Shown: positions 7,389 to 18,853 of the stretch, in pieces
Layout of the letters: each line of letters starts with the position of its first letter
How positions within the stretch are numbered: the stretch's first letter is position 1
Assembly (NCBI RefSeq): GCF_024195285.1
Contig: NZ_JALHBS010000081.1
Coordinates: forward strand, 55,570 to 119,569
Direction of reading: 5' to 3'
Length of the DNA stretch: 64,000 nucleotides
Origin: Aurantimonas marianensis
GTDB lineage: Bacteria > Pseudomonadota > Alphaproteobacteria > Rhizobiales > Rhizobiaceae
Notes under the pieces: generated by a model
Databases searched by the model: none
Seen by the model: the letters and a program-made list of their open reading frames with translations, nothing else
Told to the model about the DNA's origin: nothing
Made by a program: the position numbers and the translations under genes

Positions 7389-9650
7389 TCAACCGCCGAA
7401 CAAGCGCCGGAACAACGACTGGTCGCTCGCCCGCCCGGACCCCACACGTCCCTCCACCGTCACGCCCGGCGGAGGCGGGCCGTCGTGGATGACGACGCCC
7501 TGGCCGCCGACGGCGGCGGGCGGCACCGGCGCGTTGCCGGCCTGATTGTAGTACTGATCCTCGCCGCGCGGCATCTCGGAATCGTAATAGCGATCGTCTC
7601 CATAGCCGCCGTCCGCCGTCAGCGGCGCTTCCTGCTCGCCGATCCGGTAGTCGCCCGGCAAGGGCATGGCGGGCAGGCCCTCATGGGCGGCCGTCATGAA
7701 ATCGTGCCAGGCCTGCGCCGGCAACGAGCCTCCGGTGACCTTCTGCATCTTGGCGCCATTGTCGTTGCCGAGCCAGACGCCGGCGGTCAGATTGGCCGTA
7801 TAACCGAGAAACCAGGCGTCCTTGTAATCCTGGGTCGTACCGGTCTTGCCGGCCACCTGCCATCCCTCGATCGCGGCCTTGCGGCCGGTGCCGCCGGTGA
7901 CGACGCGGGCGAGCATGGCGTTCATCATGCCGACGACGTCCTCGGAGACGATGATCGGTGGCACTTCGGCGCCGCGCTCCCACAGCACCTTGCCGCTTTC
8001 CGTGGTGATGCGGTTGACCAGGTGCGGTGTCGCCCGATAGCCGCCATTGGCGAAGGGGGCAAAGGCGCCCGTCAACTCCAGTAGCGAGACTTCCGCGGTG
8101 CCGAGCGCGATCGAGGCATTATCGACCATCGGCGATTTGATGCCCATGCGCTGGGCGGTTTCGATCACCGCCGGAGCGCCGACATTGTCCACGAGCCGCG
8201 CCGCGACGGTGTTCAGCGACTGCCTGAGTGCGTCGGCGACGGTGACCGGGCCGCGATACCGGTTGTCGTAGTTCTGCGGCGTCCAGTTTCCGATCTTCAC
8301 CGGCGCATCGTCGATCACCGTCTCCGGGCGCCAGCCGTTTTCGAGCGCCGTTTCGTAGACGAACGGCTTGAACGACGAGCCCGGCTGCCGTTTGGCGTCG
8401 ACGGCGCGGTTGAACTGGCTCTGCGCGTAATCGCGGCCGCCGACCATGGCGCGGATCGCGCCAGTGCCGTCGATGGCGACGAGCGCGCCCTGGGAGACGT
8501 TCTGCTTGGCGCCGTCGACCGTCTGACGGATGACCTTTTCGGCGATCTTCTCAAGCCCGAGATCGATCGTCGTCTCGGCGATCACGTCCTCCTTCACATC
8601 GCCGATGAGGTCACGGATGTCGCGCATGACGAGATCGGCGGCATAGTGCTCGGCGCCGGTCCAGTAGCTCTTGGCGGTGGTCGGCTTCTGCGCCTTGGCG
8701 TCGGCGTATTCGGCTTCGCCGATGAACCCTGAGTCGCGCATGGCGGTCAGCACCACTTCTGCGCGCGCCTTGGCGGCGGCCGGATCGCGGGCGGGCGACA
8801 GACGCGAAGGCGCCTTAAGAAGCCCCGCCAGCAGCGCCGCCTCGCCCAGATCGACCTCGGCGGCGGACCTGTTGAAATAGCGCCGCGCGGCTGCCTCGAC
8901 GCCGGTCGCGCCCGAGCCGAAATAGACCCGGTTGAGATACATTTCGAGGATCTGGTCCTTGGTGAATTTGGTCTCCAGCCACAGCGCCAGGATCGCCTCC
9001 TGGATCTTGCGCTGGATGGTCTGTTCCGGATTCAGGAAGATGTTCTTGGCGAGCTGCTGGGTCAGCGTCGAGCCGCCCTGCACTGTCTCGCCCGCCGCCA
9101 TGTTCTCGTTGAAGGCACGGACGATGCCGACCGGGTCGATGCCCCAATGCTGGTAAAAGCGCCGGTCCTCGATGGCGATCACCGCCTGCGGAATATACGG
9201 ACTGACTTCATCGAGCGAGACTGCCTTGCCGCCGGTCAGGCCGCGATTGGCCATCAGGTCGCCGGCGACCGAGACGATCTTGACGTTCGGCGGCCGGTCC
9301 GGGATCGCCCAGGCTTCCTGCGGCAGCTTGACGGCGAAATAGCCGACCACCGCGGCGACCGCCAGGCCGCCGACGAGACCGAGCATCAGGAACAGCCGGA
9401 AGATGTGGCCAAAAAAGCCCCGTCGGCGGCGTCCGCCCCGCGATCCGCCTGAACCGCCGCCTTTCGACCGCCGCGCGGTCGAAGCCGGCTTGGCCGAGCG
9501 GGTTTTGCCGGGTGCGGCCTTGTTGCGAAGCTTGCGGCGGGCGTCGTTGGAGGCCGTCGGAACGGCCCGGTCGTCGGCGCTGACATGGAAGTCGTCGTCG
9601 CCGTCCGGCCCGTCGAAGGTCGGTTCAATGCGCTCGTGCCGTCGTGCCAT
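7389..9650 (-). CDS. Class A penicillin-binding protein, PBP1A family
   Basis: A 753-residue bifunctional peptidoglycan synthase anchored in the inner membrane. Residues 1-78 are a cytoplasmic, basic and Gly/Ser-rich tail; one membrane helix spans about 80-107. The glycosyltransferase domain (GT51) shows EDRRFYQHWGID (catalytic E161), GGSTLTQQLAKN and a KxxEAILALWLE motif. The transpeptidase domain shows SSFK (S425 nucleophile), SLN in RQSLNTVAA and KTGTT. A short Gly/Pro-rich C-terminal tail follows. All catalytic motifs are intact. It polymerises lipid II and cross-links stem peptides. The gene is single, with its own promoter near 9651-9740. Confidence 0.95.
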   Translation of the reverse strand: MARRHERIEPTFDGPDGDDDFHVSADDRAVPTASNDARRKLRNKAAPGKTRSAKPASTARRSKGGGSGGSRGGRRRRGFFGHIFRLFLMLGLVGGLAVAAVVGYFAVKLPQEAWAIPDRPPNVKIVSVAGDLMANRGLTGGKAVSLDEVSPYIPQAVIAIEDRRFYQHWGIDPVGIVRAFNENMAAGETVQGGSTLTQQLAKNIFLNPEQTIQRKIQEAILALWLETKFTKDQILEMYLNRVYFGSGATGVEAAARRYFNRSAAEVDLGEAALLAGLLKAPSRLSPARDPAAAKARAEVVLTAMRDSGFIGEAEYADAKAQKPTTAKSYWTGAEHYAADLVMRDIRDLIGDVKEDVIAETTIDLGLEKIAEKVIRQTVDGAKQNVSQGALVAIDGTGAIRAMVGGRDYAQSQFNRAVDAKRQPGSSFKPFVYETALENGWRPETVIDDAPVKIGNWTPQNYDNRYRGPVTVADALRQSLNTVAARLVDNVGAPAVIETAQRMGIKSPMVDNASIALGTAEVSLLELTGAFAPFANGGYRATPHLVNRITTESGKVLWERGAEVPPIIVSEDVVGMMNAMLARVVTGGTGRKAAIEGWQVAGKTGTTQDYKDAWFLGYTANLTAGVWLGNDNGAKMQKVTGGSLPAQAWHDFMTAAHEGLPAMPLPGDYRIGEQEAPLTADGGYGDDRYYDSEMPRGEDQYYNQAGNAPVPPAAVGGQGVVIHDGPPPPGVTVEGRVGSGRASDQSLFRRLFGG

Positions 9651-9846
9651 TCAGCCCAAAGCCCTTTCGGCGAAGAGCATGCCGCCGCGGCGACGGCCCA
9701 CCCTCAATCATCCCCTTGCTCTCGGCAATGCAGTCTAATTGCGGCGATTTAACGGGGCGTTAAGCAATCGAAGTGGGTCTCGGACGCGAGCGCCGGCGTC
9801 CACGGCCCGAGCATCGGACCCCAAGATGGACCCCCTTTTGGATAAT

Positions 9847-9894
9847 TCCGATGCTTCATCGGAGTCTTGGAGCACTATGCGTCCGGAAGACGCA
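9847..9894. repeat. Two adjacent hairpins just 3' of the mipA-like gene
   Basis: TCCGATG-CTT-CATCGGA (9847-9863, 7-bp stem) and TGCGTC-CGGAA-GACGCA (9878-9894, 6-bp stem) follow the mipA-like stop at 9901 on the minus strand. Neither has a T-run. They could be a weak terminator or one copy of a dispersed palindromic repeat of the kind common in Rhizobiales. Confidence 0.4.
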
Positions 9895-9900
9895 CGCGCT

Positions 9901-10734
9901 CTAGAACAGATCCAGCGAGAAGCGCCGGGAGATGCCGAGACCGAACGTATACTGATTCTCGTCGCCGGCCTTGACGATCGGCGAATCCTTGGCGTCGCCG
10001 ACCAGCCGCTCATAGGAGGCGTCGGCGTTGACGAACCAGTCGGTGAAGATCTCGTAGCGAGCCGAGGCCGCGACGCCGACGCTCTTGAAGCCGCCTTTGG
10101 GCGCGTAGGTCGTGAAGCGGCCGCCGGAGGCGAAGGCCTCCGAGGGGGTGACGCCGAAATAGGCATCCGTATAATCGCTGGAGGCGAAACTCGCGGTCGG
10201 ACCGGCCTTGAGGATGAGGCGCTCGGTCGGCCGCGCGATCACATTGGCGCCGATGTCGCCGACGAGGCCCTCAGCGCCGCCGAAGGCATAACGCGCCGCA
10301 CCGTAGATTTCGGCGTTCTCCCATTCGTAGCTGGCCTTGAGACCCAGCTCGTAGGTTGCGTCGACATCGGTCAGTCCGGCGAGTTCCGGAAAATCGGAGG
10401 CTTCGCGCTCGCCGGTGTATCCGAACGACGGACCGATCGAGAAACCGCGGCCGTCCCTGCCGCCGAAGGCGCCGATACCGGGAATGCTCAGATATTCGAT
10501 GCTGACGATCGGCACCGGCGTGATCTGATACTCGTCCGAACCCTCATAGTCCGGCGAGACGAAGCCGGAAATGCCGAGCTCGAAGACGAAATCCGCGTCG
10601 CCATAGTCAGAGGCCGCGGGTGCCAGCGGCGCCGGATTCGGATCGTAGGGGCCGGCGACGTGGTCGGCGGCCGTGGCGGCGAGGCTCGAGCCGAAAACAA
10701 GGGCGAGCGCCAGGGCGCCGGTACGCACGATCAT
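9901..10734 (-). CDS. MipA/OmpV family outer-membrane protein
   Basis: A 277-residue beta-barrel protein. The signal peptide is MIVRTGALALALVFGSSLAA-TA, followed by a short Pro/Ala linker and alternating strands with the family pattern SPDYEGSDEYQITPVPIVSIEY and GPSFGYTGER. It ends in phenylalanine (SRRFSLDLF), as outer-membrane barrels do for BAM recognition. Members include the MltA-interacting MipA and the porin-like OmpV; the substrate here is unknown. The start at 10734 was chosen because it begins the signal peptide. The nearby transglycosylase and PBP genes make a cell-wall link thinkable but not shown. Confidence 0.88.
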   Translation of the reverse strand: MIVRTGALALALVFGSSLAATAADHVAGPYDPNPAPLAPAASDYGDADFVFELGISGFVSPDYEGSDEYQITPVPIVSIEYLSIPGIGAFGGRDGRGFSIGPSFGYTGEREASDFPELAGLTDVDATYELGLKASYEWENAEIYGAARYAFGGAEGLVGDIGANVIARPTERLILKAGPTASFASSDYTDAYFGVTPSEAFASGGRFTTYAPKGGFKSVGVAASARYEIFTDWFVNADASYERLVGDAKDSPIVKAGDENQYTFGLGISRRFSLDLF

Positions 10735-11051
10735 GTCCTGATACTCCAGCCATTCGCGCCTCATTACGCCGCTTGACGCCGGGCACGTTATGCCCCTCGT
10801 TCATACCGGATATCCGTCGATCGGCAATGATTTTGGGCCGGTTTCGCGCGGTCCGGCGCTGTTTCCGCCGCCGCCGTTGCCTGGCGACCACAGCGGCGGT
10901 TCGCCGTGACCCGCCGCGACGGAAAAGGGCGCGGCACCCCCTCGGCGCCGCGCCCTTCGCTGGTCCCCCGCTCGTCATTCGAAGCGCATGCGCTCCGCGA
11001 GTGCGGTATCCCCGTGATCACTAAAATTACGCGCGATCCGTTAACGACTCG
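10735..11051. other. Intergenic region with terminator and mipA promoter
   Basis: These 317 bases lie between the M20 peptidase stop and the mipA-like start, both on the minus strand. They hold the terminator at 10921-10957; the mipA promoter must lie within 10735-10920. No gene is seen. Confidence 0.5.
10921..10957 (-). terminator. Rho-independent terminator of the M20 peptidase gene
   Basis: On the minus strand an 11-bp perfect stem (AAGGGCGCGGC with its complement, 10947-10957 and 10925-10935) with an 11-base loop is followed by TTTTCC. It lies about 95 bases after the peptidase stop. Confidence 0.7.
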
Positions 11052-12446
11052 TTAACCCGCCGCCCCGCCAAGCGCCGCAAGCACCCGCGCCCAGGAGCGC
11101 TGGCCCTTGTGGAAGGAGGTCATTTCGTACTTCTCGTTCGGCGAATGGATGCGGTCGTCGCCGCAGCCGAAGCCGATCAGCAGCGACTCCATGCCGAGCC
11201 GGTCCTTGAACTCGCCGACCACCGGGATCGAGCCGCCCATGGAAATCATCACCGCCGGATTCGGCCATTCCTCGGACAAGGCCCCCCGCGCCTTTTCGAG
11301 CCAGGGCGAATCGAACGGCAACTGGATCGCCGGCGAGCCGCCATGCGGCGCAAATTCCGCCGCGCAGTCGGCCGGCAGACGGGAGGTGACGAACTCGCGG
11401 AAGGCGGCGCGGATCCTGGCCGGATCCTGGCGGAAGACCAGACGGAACGAGACTTTCGCGAAGGCCTCCGCCGCGATCACGGTCTTGAAGCCCTCGCCGG
11501 TATAGCCCCCGGAAATGCCGTTGAATTCGGCGGTCGGCCGCGCCCAGACCTGCTCCAGCACCGACCGCCCCTTTTCGCCGGCCGGCACCGACAGGCCGAC
11601 CTGGCCGAGGAAGTCGGTTTCCGAAAAATTCAGGCTGTCCCAGATCGCGCGAACGTCATCCGGCAATTCGTCGACGCCGTCATAGAAGCCTGGGATCGTC
11701 ACCCGGCCGTCGTCATCGTGGATGTCGGCTAGAATTTTTGCCAGCACGCGGATCGGGTTCTGGGCGGCGCCACCGAAATAGCCCGAATGCAGATCGCGGC
11801 TGGCCGCCTTGATCGTCACCTCCTCGCCGACGAGGCCGCGCAGGCCGGTCGAGATCGCCGGCGTGTGCCGGTCCCACATGTTGGTATCGCAGACGAGCGC
11901 GACGTCGGCCAACAGCTCCGCCCGGTTGGCGTCGAGGAACGGATTGAGCGAGGGCGAGCCGGATTCCTCCTCGCCCTCAAGGAAGATCGTCACCTTGCAG
12001 GGCAATCCACCGGTCTCGGCCTTGTAGGCCCGGCAGGCCTCGATGAAGGTCATCAGCTGGCCCTTGTCGTCGGCCGAACCGCGCGCCACGATCCGCTTCG
12101 TGCCGTCCGGCATCTCCCGGATCGTCGGCTCGAAGGGCGGGCTCTCCCACAATTCCAGCGGGTCGACCGGCTGCACGTCGTAATGGCCGTAGAACAACAC
12201 GTGCGGCGCGCCGGAAGGCCCGTCGTGATGGGCAACCACCATCGGATGGCCGTCCGTGTCGCGCACCGAGGCATCGAAGCCGATCGCGTCCAAATCGCCG
12301 GCCAGATACTCCGCCGCGCGCCGGCAATCGGCCGCATAGGCCGGATCGGTGGAGATCGACGGGATTTTCAGAAGCTCGGTGAGCCGGCCGAGCGCCCGGT
12401 CGAGATTGAGGTCGAGGCAGGCGAGCACGCTGTCGAGATTGGCCAT
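11052..12446 (-). CDS. M20 family metallo-dipeptidase
   Basis: A 464-residue cytosolic two-metal peptidase of the M20 (PepV/CNDP-like) group that would hydrolyse dipeptides or acylated amino acids. Metal-site motifs are all present: GHYDVQP with the first histidine and aspartate, [10 protein letters not shown], the catalytic EGEEESGSP, a CDTNMWD aspartate and the late histidine in [12 protein letters not shown]. The lid/dimerisation domain lies between about 200 and 330 ([12 protein letters not shown]). The gene lies 140 bases after xylG on the same strand, so it could share the xyl transcript, but nothing links the functions. It ends before a good terminator. Confidence 0.92.
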   Translation of the reverse strand: MANLDSVLACLDLNLDRALGRLTELLKIPSISTDPAYAADCRRAAEYLAGDLDAIGFDASVRDTDGHPMVVAHHDGPSGAPHVLFYGHYDVQPVDPLELWESPPFEPTIREMPDGTKRIVARGSADDKGQLMTFIEACRAYKAETGGLPCKVTIFLEGEEESGSPSLNPFLDANRAELLADVALVCDTNMWDRHTPAISTGLRGLVGEEVTIKAASRDLHSGYFGGAAQNPIRVLAKILADIHDDDGRVTIPGFYDGVDELPDDVRAIWDSLNFSETDFLGQVGLSVPAGEKGRSVLEQVWARPTAEFNGISGGYTGEGFKTVIAAEAFAKVSFRLVFRQDPARIRAAFREFVTSRLPADCAAEFAPHGGSPAIQLPFDSPWLEKARGALSEEWPNPAVMISMGGSIPVVGEFKDRLGMESLLIGFGCGDDRIHSPNEKYEMTSFHKGQRSWARVLAALGGAAG

Positions 12447-12586
12447 GGGGGTCCCCTCATTGGAGAAAGCGCCGAATGGCAGCTGCCCTCACGGGTCGCG
12501 GCGGCCATCGAACGCGGACATCAGGGGGCTATCGTTAAGGGAGCGGGACGGTCGGGATCAAGGCCCCAGACGGACGGTGCCCTGCG

Positions 12587-13419
12587 TTACTCCACCATCG
12601 CGCCGGGGCCGGGCGTCGCGCCCGGCGGGCACTTGCCAAGGATGATCATGCCGAGCACCTCGTCCTTGGTGACGTCGCCGGTCCTGGCGCCGCCGACGAT
12701 CTGGCCGTTCTTCATGACGATCACCCGGTCGGCGAGATCGAAGACATCGTGGATGTCGTGGCTGATCAGGAAGATGCCGATGCCGTCCTTCTTCAACTCC
12801 TTGATCAGTTCGCCGACCTGCGCGGTCTCCTGCGGCCCGAGCGCGGCGGTCGGCTCGTCCATGATCAGGATCTTGGCGTTGAAGAGGATCGCCCTGGCGA
12901 TCGCGACCGACTGGCGCTGGCCGCCGGAGAGCGCCTTCACCGGTTCCTTGAAGCGGCGGAAGTTCGGGTTCAGCCGGCCCATCACCTTGCGGGCCTCGGA
13001 CTCCATCGCGGCGTCGTCGAGCGTGCCCCAAGCCGTCAGGATCTCGCGGCCGAGGAAGAGGTTGGCGGCGGCGTCGACATTGTCGGCGAGCGCCAGCGTC
13101 TGGTAGATCGTCTCGATGCCGTAGGCCTTGGCGTCGCGCGGGTTGGAGATCGCCGCCTCCTCGCCGCGCACGTGGATCGTCCCGGCATCGCGCTTGTAGG
13201 CGCCGGAGAGGATCTTGATCAGGGTCGACTTGCCGGCGCCGTTGTGGCCGAGCAGCGCCACGACCTCGCCGGGATACAAGTCGACCGAGGCGCCTTCGAC
13301 CGCGTGAATGCCGCCGAAGGCGATCGAAATGTCGCGCATGTCGATCAGCGCCGGCCCGCTGCGGTCGACGGCGCCGGGGTGGCCGGGGCCGTGATCGGTG
13401 ATGGCCTCCATCGTCGTGC

Positions 13420-13423
<4 letters not shown>
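12587..13423 (-). CDS. xylG: Xylose-type ABC importer ATP-binding protein (single-domain XylG)
   Basis: A 278-residue ABC ATPase with Walker [11 protein letters not shown]-loop IYQTLAL, signature LSGGQRQ, Walker [13 protein letters not shown] and switch region LISHDIHDV. Canonical XylG from E. coli has two fused ABC domains and about 510 residues; this one has a single domain, as in FrcA, so two copies must pair. It overlaps the xylH stop by 4 bases (ATGA), a sign of translational coupling. With XylF and XylH it forms a high-affinity importer for xylose or a related pentose. No sign of truncation: the C-terminus has a normal regulatory-like tail ([11 protein letters not shown]). Confidence 0.9.
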
Positions 13424-14733
<1,310 letters not shown>

Positions 14734-14989
14734 GGCCGCCTCCCGAGCGCGGAATGAGGAAATGGGTCGCCGGTTTTCCGCCCGCATTCCGCGCGAACTT
14801 GCTGGAATCGATCCGATTTCATCGTGATCGAGAGCGGCGCTTTCTCACTGGCCCGTATGGGGCGCGGCGAGCGCTTGGCTCCGCCGAACTGTGCAACGAA
14901 TGACGCCGGATAGAAAGCCTTCGGCGGCGTCGCCACGCGTCTTTACGATCGTCGGCCGCCGCCCTCGCGGGCAGCGGCCACAGGTCGTG

Positions 14990-16033
14990 TTAGCCGCAGG
15001 CCGGGACAGAGCCGGCTTCGACACCCTGGCAGACGACGTCTTTCGACACCCAGCCGGCGTCGATAATCGTGTCCAAATTGTCCTTGGTGATCGCGACCGG
15101 CTTCAGGAAGATCGACTGCATCTCGACACCCTTGGGACCGCCGCTGAACGCCTCGACGTCCGCGACTTCGCTCATCGCCGTCCCGTTGGCGAGATCAAGC
15201 GCGATTTCCGCCGCCCGCTTGCCGAGTTCGCGGGAATCCTTCCAGACCGAGACGGTCTGGGTGCCCCGGGCGATGCGGTTCAAGGCCGCATGATCGGCGT
15301 CCTGGCCGGAGACCGGGACGGAGCCTGCCAGACCCTGCGCCTCGAGCGCCGCGATGGCGCCGCCGGCGGTGCCGTCATTGGAGGCGACGACCGCGTCGAC
15401 CTCGTTGTTGGTGGCGGTCAGGATCTGTTCCATGTTCTGCTGAGCGTTGGCCGGCAGCCAGGCGTCGGTGTAGGCCTCGCCGACATTCTTGATCTTGCCC
15501 GAATCGATGGCTTCCTGGAGCACTTCCATCTGGCCGGAGAATAGGAAGTCGGCGTTCGGATCGGCCGAGGAACCCTTGATGAAGGCGTAATTGCCTTCCG
15601 GCTGCACCTTCTGCACCTCGCGGGCCTGGATACGGCCGACCTCCTTGTTGTCGAAGGTAATGTAGAAGGCGTCCTGATTCTCGATCAGACGGTCATAGCC
15701 GACTACCGGAATGCCGTTGTTGACGGCGCTTTCGACGGCGGGACCGATGGCATCGGAATCCTGCGCGAGAATGATCAGGGCATCGGCGCCCTGAGAAATC
15801 AGCGACTCCACGTCGGTGAGTTGCTTCGACGCCGACGACTGGGCGTCGGCCGAGATGTAGCTGGCACCGGCGGCTTCCAGCGCTTCCTTGATCGCCGCCT
15901 CGTCGGTCTTCCAACGCTCTTCCTGGAAGTTCGACCAGGACACGCCGACGGTCTTGCCCTCCTGGGCGGAAACCACGCCCACGGCAGCCATCGAGAACAC
16001 CGCGCCGGCAAGCGCGAGCTTCAGAATTTTCAT
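14990..16033 (-). CDS. xylF: Xylose ABC importer substrate-binding protein XylF
   Basis: A 347-residue periplasmic sugar-binding protein of the type I (ribose/xylose) fold. The signal peptide is [23 protein letters not shown]. The mature part carries typical XylF segments: [55 protein letters not shown] and SGQDAD. The start at 16033 has GGGAGGA directly upstream. It is the first gene of xylFHG and is transcribed away from the ROK regulator at 16221. The long upstream frame to 16486 is noise. Confidence 0.95.
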   Translation of the reverse strand: MKILKLALAGAVFSMAAVGVVSAQEGKTVGVSWSNFQEERWKTDEAAIKEALEAAGASYISADAQSSASKQLTDVESLISQGADALIILAQDSDAIGPAVESAVNNGIPVVGYDRLIENQDAFYITFDNKEVGRIQAREVQKVQPEGNYAFIKGSSADPNADFLFSGQMEVLQEAIDSGKIKNVGEAYTDAWLPANAQQNMEQILTATNNEVDAVVASNDGTAGGAIAALEAQGLAGSVPVSGQDADHAALNRIARGTQTVSVWKDSRELGKRAAEIALDLANGTAMSEVADVEAFSGGPKGVEMQSIFLKPVAITKDNLDTIIDAGWVSKDVVCQGVEAGSVPACG

Positions 16034-16220
16034 GAAATCCTCCCGGCGCACTGGCGCCCAACGATCAGACGACCGGACCGTTCTCCCGACCGGTCGAGAC
16101 TTTTTCCAAGCCTCGTAAAAAATCGTGACAGCAATTCCCATCCGTGTCAACGTGCCATTGGAGGAACCCGCGCGATCCGACTTCAAGAGCGGCGGCGCGG
16201 CCGGGAGAACAGGCAGGAAC
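16034..16220. promoter_or_regulatory. Divergent promoter region of xylF and the ROK regulator
   Basis: On the minus strand TTGACA (16150-16145) followed after 17 bases by CACGAT (16127-16122) is a plausible sigma-70-type promoter for xylF with a leader of about 80 bases. A TGACA...TGTCA inverted pair (16126-16130 and 16145-16149) overlaps it and is an operator candidate for the ROK protein. This is inference from position and symmetry only. Confidence 0.45.
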
Positions 16221-17441
16221 ATGCTCGCGAAAACCGATGCGGAGGACGTGCGCGCGCACAACCGGCGCGCCGTCATCGACCATCTGCGGCGGACCCCGGT
16301 CTCGACGCGCAAGGCCATGAGCGCGGCCACCGGCCTGTCGGTCTCGGCCGCTTCCGCCATCGCGACGGCGCTGCTGCGCGCCGGCCTGATCGTCGAGATC
16401 GATGACGACGAGCGCGCGGCGCGGCGCGGTCGACCGGGCCGAAGCCTCGCGCTCAACGGCTCGGCCGCCAGCGTCGCGGTCGCCAAGATCGCCGTCGGCG
16501 AGCTGGCCGTTCGCGTTTGCGACTATCGCGGCGCCATGCTCACGGAGGCGCGGCGAGATTGCGACCTCGCCGATTTCGGTCAGGACGAGATCGTGCGGTT
16601 TCTGGCCATGCTGCTCGGCGAAGCGACGGCGCGATTGGCAGGCAATACGATGCCGCAGAACCTCGTGGTCGCCGTCCAGGGAAAAACCGACAGCCATGCC
16701 CGGCGCATTCTCTGGTCGCCGGCGCTGAAGGCTCGCGACCTCGACATCGCCGATCCACTCACCGCCCTGACGAAGGTGCCCGTCGGCGTCTTCAACGATT
16801 GTTCGCTGATGCCGGAGGCGTTCCGCTGGAAGCCGGATTTCGCCCATCGCGATTTCGCCACGCTGTTCATTGGCGTCGGTGTCGGCATGGGGCTGCGGCT
16901 GGGCGGCACCACCTTTCGGGGTCAGCGCTCCTCGGCGGTCGAGTTCGGCCATATCAACCACATTCCCGGCGGCGCCCTCTGTCGCTGCGGCAATCGCGGC
17001 TGCATCGAGGCCTATGCCGGCGACTATGCGATCTGGCGGCGGGCGAACGGCCGGACGGACGAAATCTCGGCGGGCCGGGTCAGCGATGCCGACATGCACC
17101 ATCTCGCCGCCCAGGCCCGATCGGGTGATCCCGCGGCGACGCGGGCCTTCGCCGAGGCGGGCACCGCAATCGGTTACGGTCTCGGGCGCATGTTCACGCT
17201 GGTCGATCCCTTGCCGGTCGTCTTCACCGGCTCCGGCGCCCATGCGATGGATCTGCTGGAGCCGGTGATCCGCGCCGGCATCCGCGACAGCGCCATCGAC
17301 GGGGTCGGCGCCGACATCCCGTTCTCGCTGGCGGACGATGTCGACGAACTTATCTTCGGGGCCGCCACCGCCAAGGGGCTGGCGGCATGCGACGATGAAT
17401 TCGCCCGAGCCGGCAACGTCGAAACGAGGGAGGCCGCCTGA
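16221..17441 (+). CDS. ROK family transcriptional regulator (XylR-like position)
   Basis: A 406-residue repressor-type protein. Residues about 10-75 are a winged helix-turn-helix ([30 protein letters not shown]). The rest is a ROK sugar-kinase-like fold with the zinc motif [12 protein letters not shown] and a glycine loop GVGVGMGL. It probably binds a sugar and controls xylFHG, which is divergent from it. The ATG at 16221 with AGGAAC upstream was preferred; a GTG at 16125 would add 32 residues and overlap the promoter. Its stop overlaps the next gene (TGATG), so regulator and di-heme protein are probably made from one message. Confidence 0.88.
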   Translation: MLAKTDAEDVRAHNRRAVIDHLRRTPVSTRKAMSAATGLSVSAASAIATALLRAGLIVEIDDDERAARRGRPGRSLALNGSAASVAVAKIAVGELAVRVCDYRGAMLTEARRDCDLADFGQDEIVRFLAMLLGEATARLAGNTMPQNLVVAVQGKTDSHARRILWSPALKARDLDIADPLTALTKVPVGVFNDCSLMPEAFRWKPDFAHRDFATLFIGVGVGMGLRLGGTTFRGQRSSAVEFGHINHIPGGALCRCGNRGCIEAYAGDYAIWRRANGRTDEISAGRVSDADMHHLAAQARSGDPAATRAFAEAGTAIGYGLGRMFTLVDPLPVVFTGSGAHAMDLLEPVIRAGIRDSAIDGVGADIPFSLADDVDELIFGAATAKGLAACDDEFARAGNVETREAA

Positions 17442-18853
17442 TGCGACGCGCGATCCTCGTGACCGGCCTGATCGCCGCATTGGCGCTCCCCGCCGCGGCG
17501 CAAGAGCCCGCCTGGCGCGAAACCGCGATCAAACAGCGGATCGATCCGGCGAGCCTGTCCGGCCTCCTCTCCGCCGAAGCCCTGCGAGACCTTGCGCAGA
17601 AAGGCCGCGCGCTGTTCGAAGCGCGGTTCACCATCCTCGACGGCGCCGGCCGCCCGAACGCCACCCAGGCGATCGTCCCGACCGCCTCCCGCCGTCCCGC
17701 CGAGCAGGCGTTTCAGCGGCTCGCCGGCCCCGACGCCAATGCCTGCGTCTCCTGCCACAACGAACCCGTCACCGGCGGCGCCGGTGGATTCGTAACAAAC
17801 GTCTTTGTCTCCGAAGGCTTCGAAAGCGCCGATTTCGACACGCTCGACCCGCAATTTTCCAACGAACGCGGCACCAACCATCTGTTCGGCGCCGGCCTCG
17901 TCGAGCTGCTTGCGCGCGAGATGACCGCCGACGCCGTCGCCGCGCGGGCGAGGGCGCTGAGACAGGCGCGCGCGTCAGGCGAGGCGGCGCGCATGGACCT
18001 CGCCTCCAAGGGCGTCTCCTTCGGCCGGATCACGGCGCTTCCCGATGGGTCGGTCGATCTCGCCGAACTCGACGGCGTCGACGCCGATCTGGTCGTGCGG
18101 CCCTTCACCCAGAAAGGCGTGATGACGTCGCTCCGCCAGTTCACCGTCAACGCGCTCAACCATCATCATGGCATGCAGCCGGACGAGCGCTGGGGCGCCC
18201 GCTGGACCGGGACGGCGGATTTCGACGGCGACGGCGTCGCCGACGAGATCGGCACGGGCGAGGTTTCGGCGCTGGTGGCCTTCCAGGCGAGCCTGCCGCC
18301 GCCGCGCGAGACCGCGCCGGACGATCCGGCGTGGCGAAAGGCCGCCACCACCGGGCGTCAGCGCTTCGCCGATCTCGGCTGCGAGACCTGCCACCGCCCG
18401 GCCCTGCCGCTGGAAAGCCTGGCCTTCGCCGACCCCGGCCCGGTGGATATGGCCGGCACGCTGCGCCAGGGCGATGTGGCAACCCCGGCGGTCTACGATC
18501 TCGCGCTGCTCGATTGGGCCAGGACGTTGCCCCGCAACGACAAGGGCGAGATTCTCGTGCCGCTGCTCGGCGATCTCAAGCGTCACCGCATCGCCGACAC
18601 GAGAACCGCGGCGCTCGGCAACGAGACGCTCGCCCAGCGCTTCGTCGAACGCGACGTGTTCATGACGGCCGAATTGTGGGGGATCGCCGATACCGGCCCC
18701 TACGGGCATCGCGGCGACATGACGACGCTGGACGAGGTGATTCGCGCCCATGGCGGCGAGGCGAGCGAAAGCGCCGAAGCCTATCGCGACCTGCCCGAGG
18801 CCGAGCGCTCGGCGCTGATCGCCTGGCTGAAGACGCTGAGGATCGAACCGTGA
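17441..18853 (+). CDS. Di-heme oxidoreductase family protein (DHOR, putative peroxidase)
   Basis: A 470-residue periplasmic protein with signal peptide [20 protein letters not shown] and two c-type heme sites: C102-V-S-C-H106 and C314-E-T-C-H318. The segment NHHHGMQPDERWG is typical of the DHOR (thiol-oxidoreductase-like) group, which is related to MauG and bacterial cytochrome c peroxidases. It would move electrons in the periplasm; substrate unknown. It overlaps the ROK stop by 1 base and the next gene's start by 4 bases (GTGA), so the three genes form one unit. Cytochrome c maturation genes are not in the window. Confidence 0.88.
   Translation: MRRAILVTGLIAALALPAAAQEPAWRETAIKQRIDPASLSGLLSAEALRDLAQKGRALFEARFTILDGAGRPNATQAIVPTASRRPAEQAFQRLAGPDANACVSCHNEPVTGGAGGFVTNVFVSEGFESADFDTLDPQFSNERGTNHLFGAGLVELLAREMTADAVAARARALRQARASGEAARMDLASKGVSFGRITALPDGSVDLAELDGVDADLVVRPFTQKGVMTSLRQFTVNALNHHHGMQPDERWGARWTGTADFDGDGVADEIGTGEVSALVAFQASLPPPRETAPDDPAWRKAATTGRQRFADLGCETCHRPALPLESLAFADPGPVDMAGTLRQGDVATPAVYDLALLDWARTLPRNDKGEILVPLLGDLKRHRIADTRTAALGNETLAQRFVERDVFMTAELWGIADTGPYGHRGDMTTLDEVIRAHGGEASESAEAYRDLPEAERSALIAWLKTLRIEP

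Noticed and set aside
17338..18849. First 504 codons of the long frame ending at 20556
   Set aside because: Out-of-frame shadow of the di-heme gene; the true CRTAC1 start is the GTG at 18850 with signal peptide.
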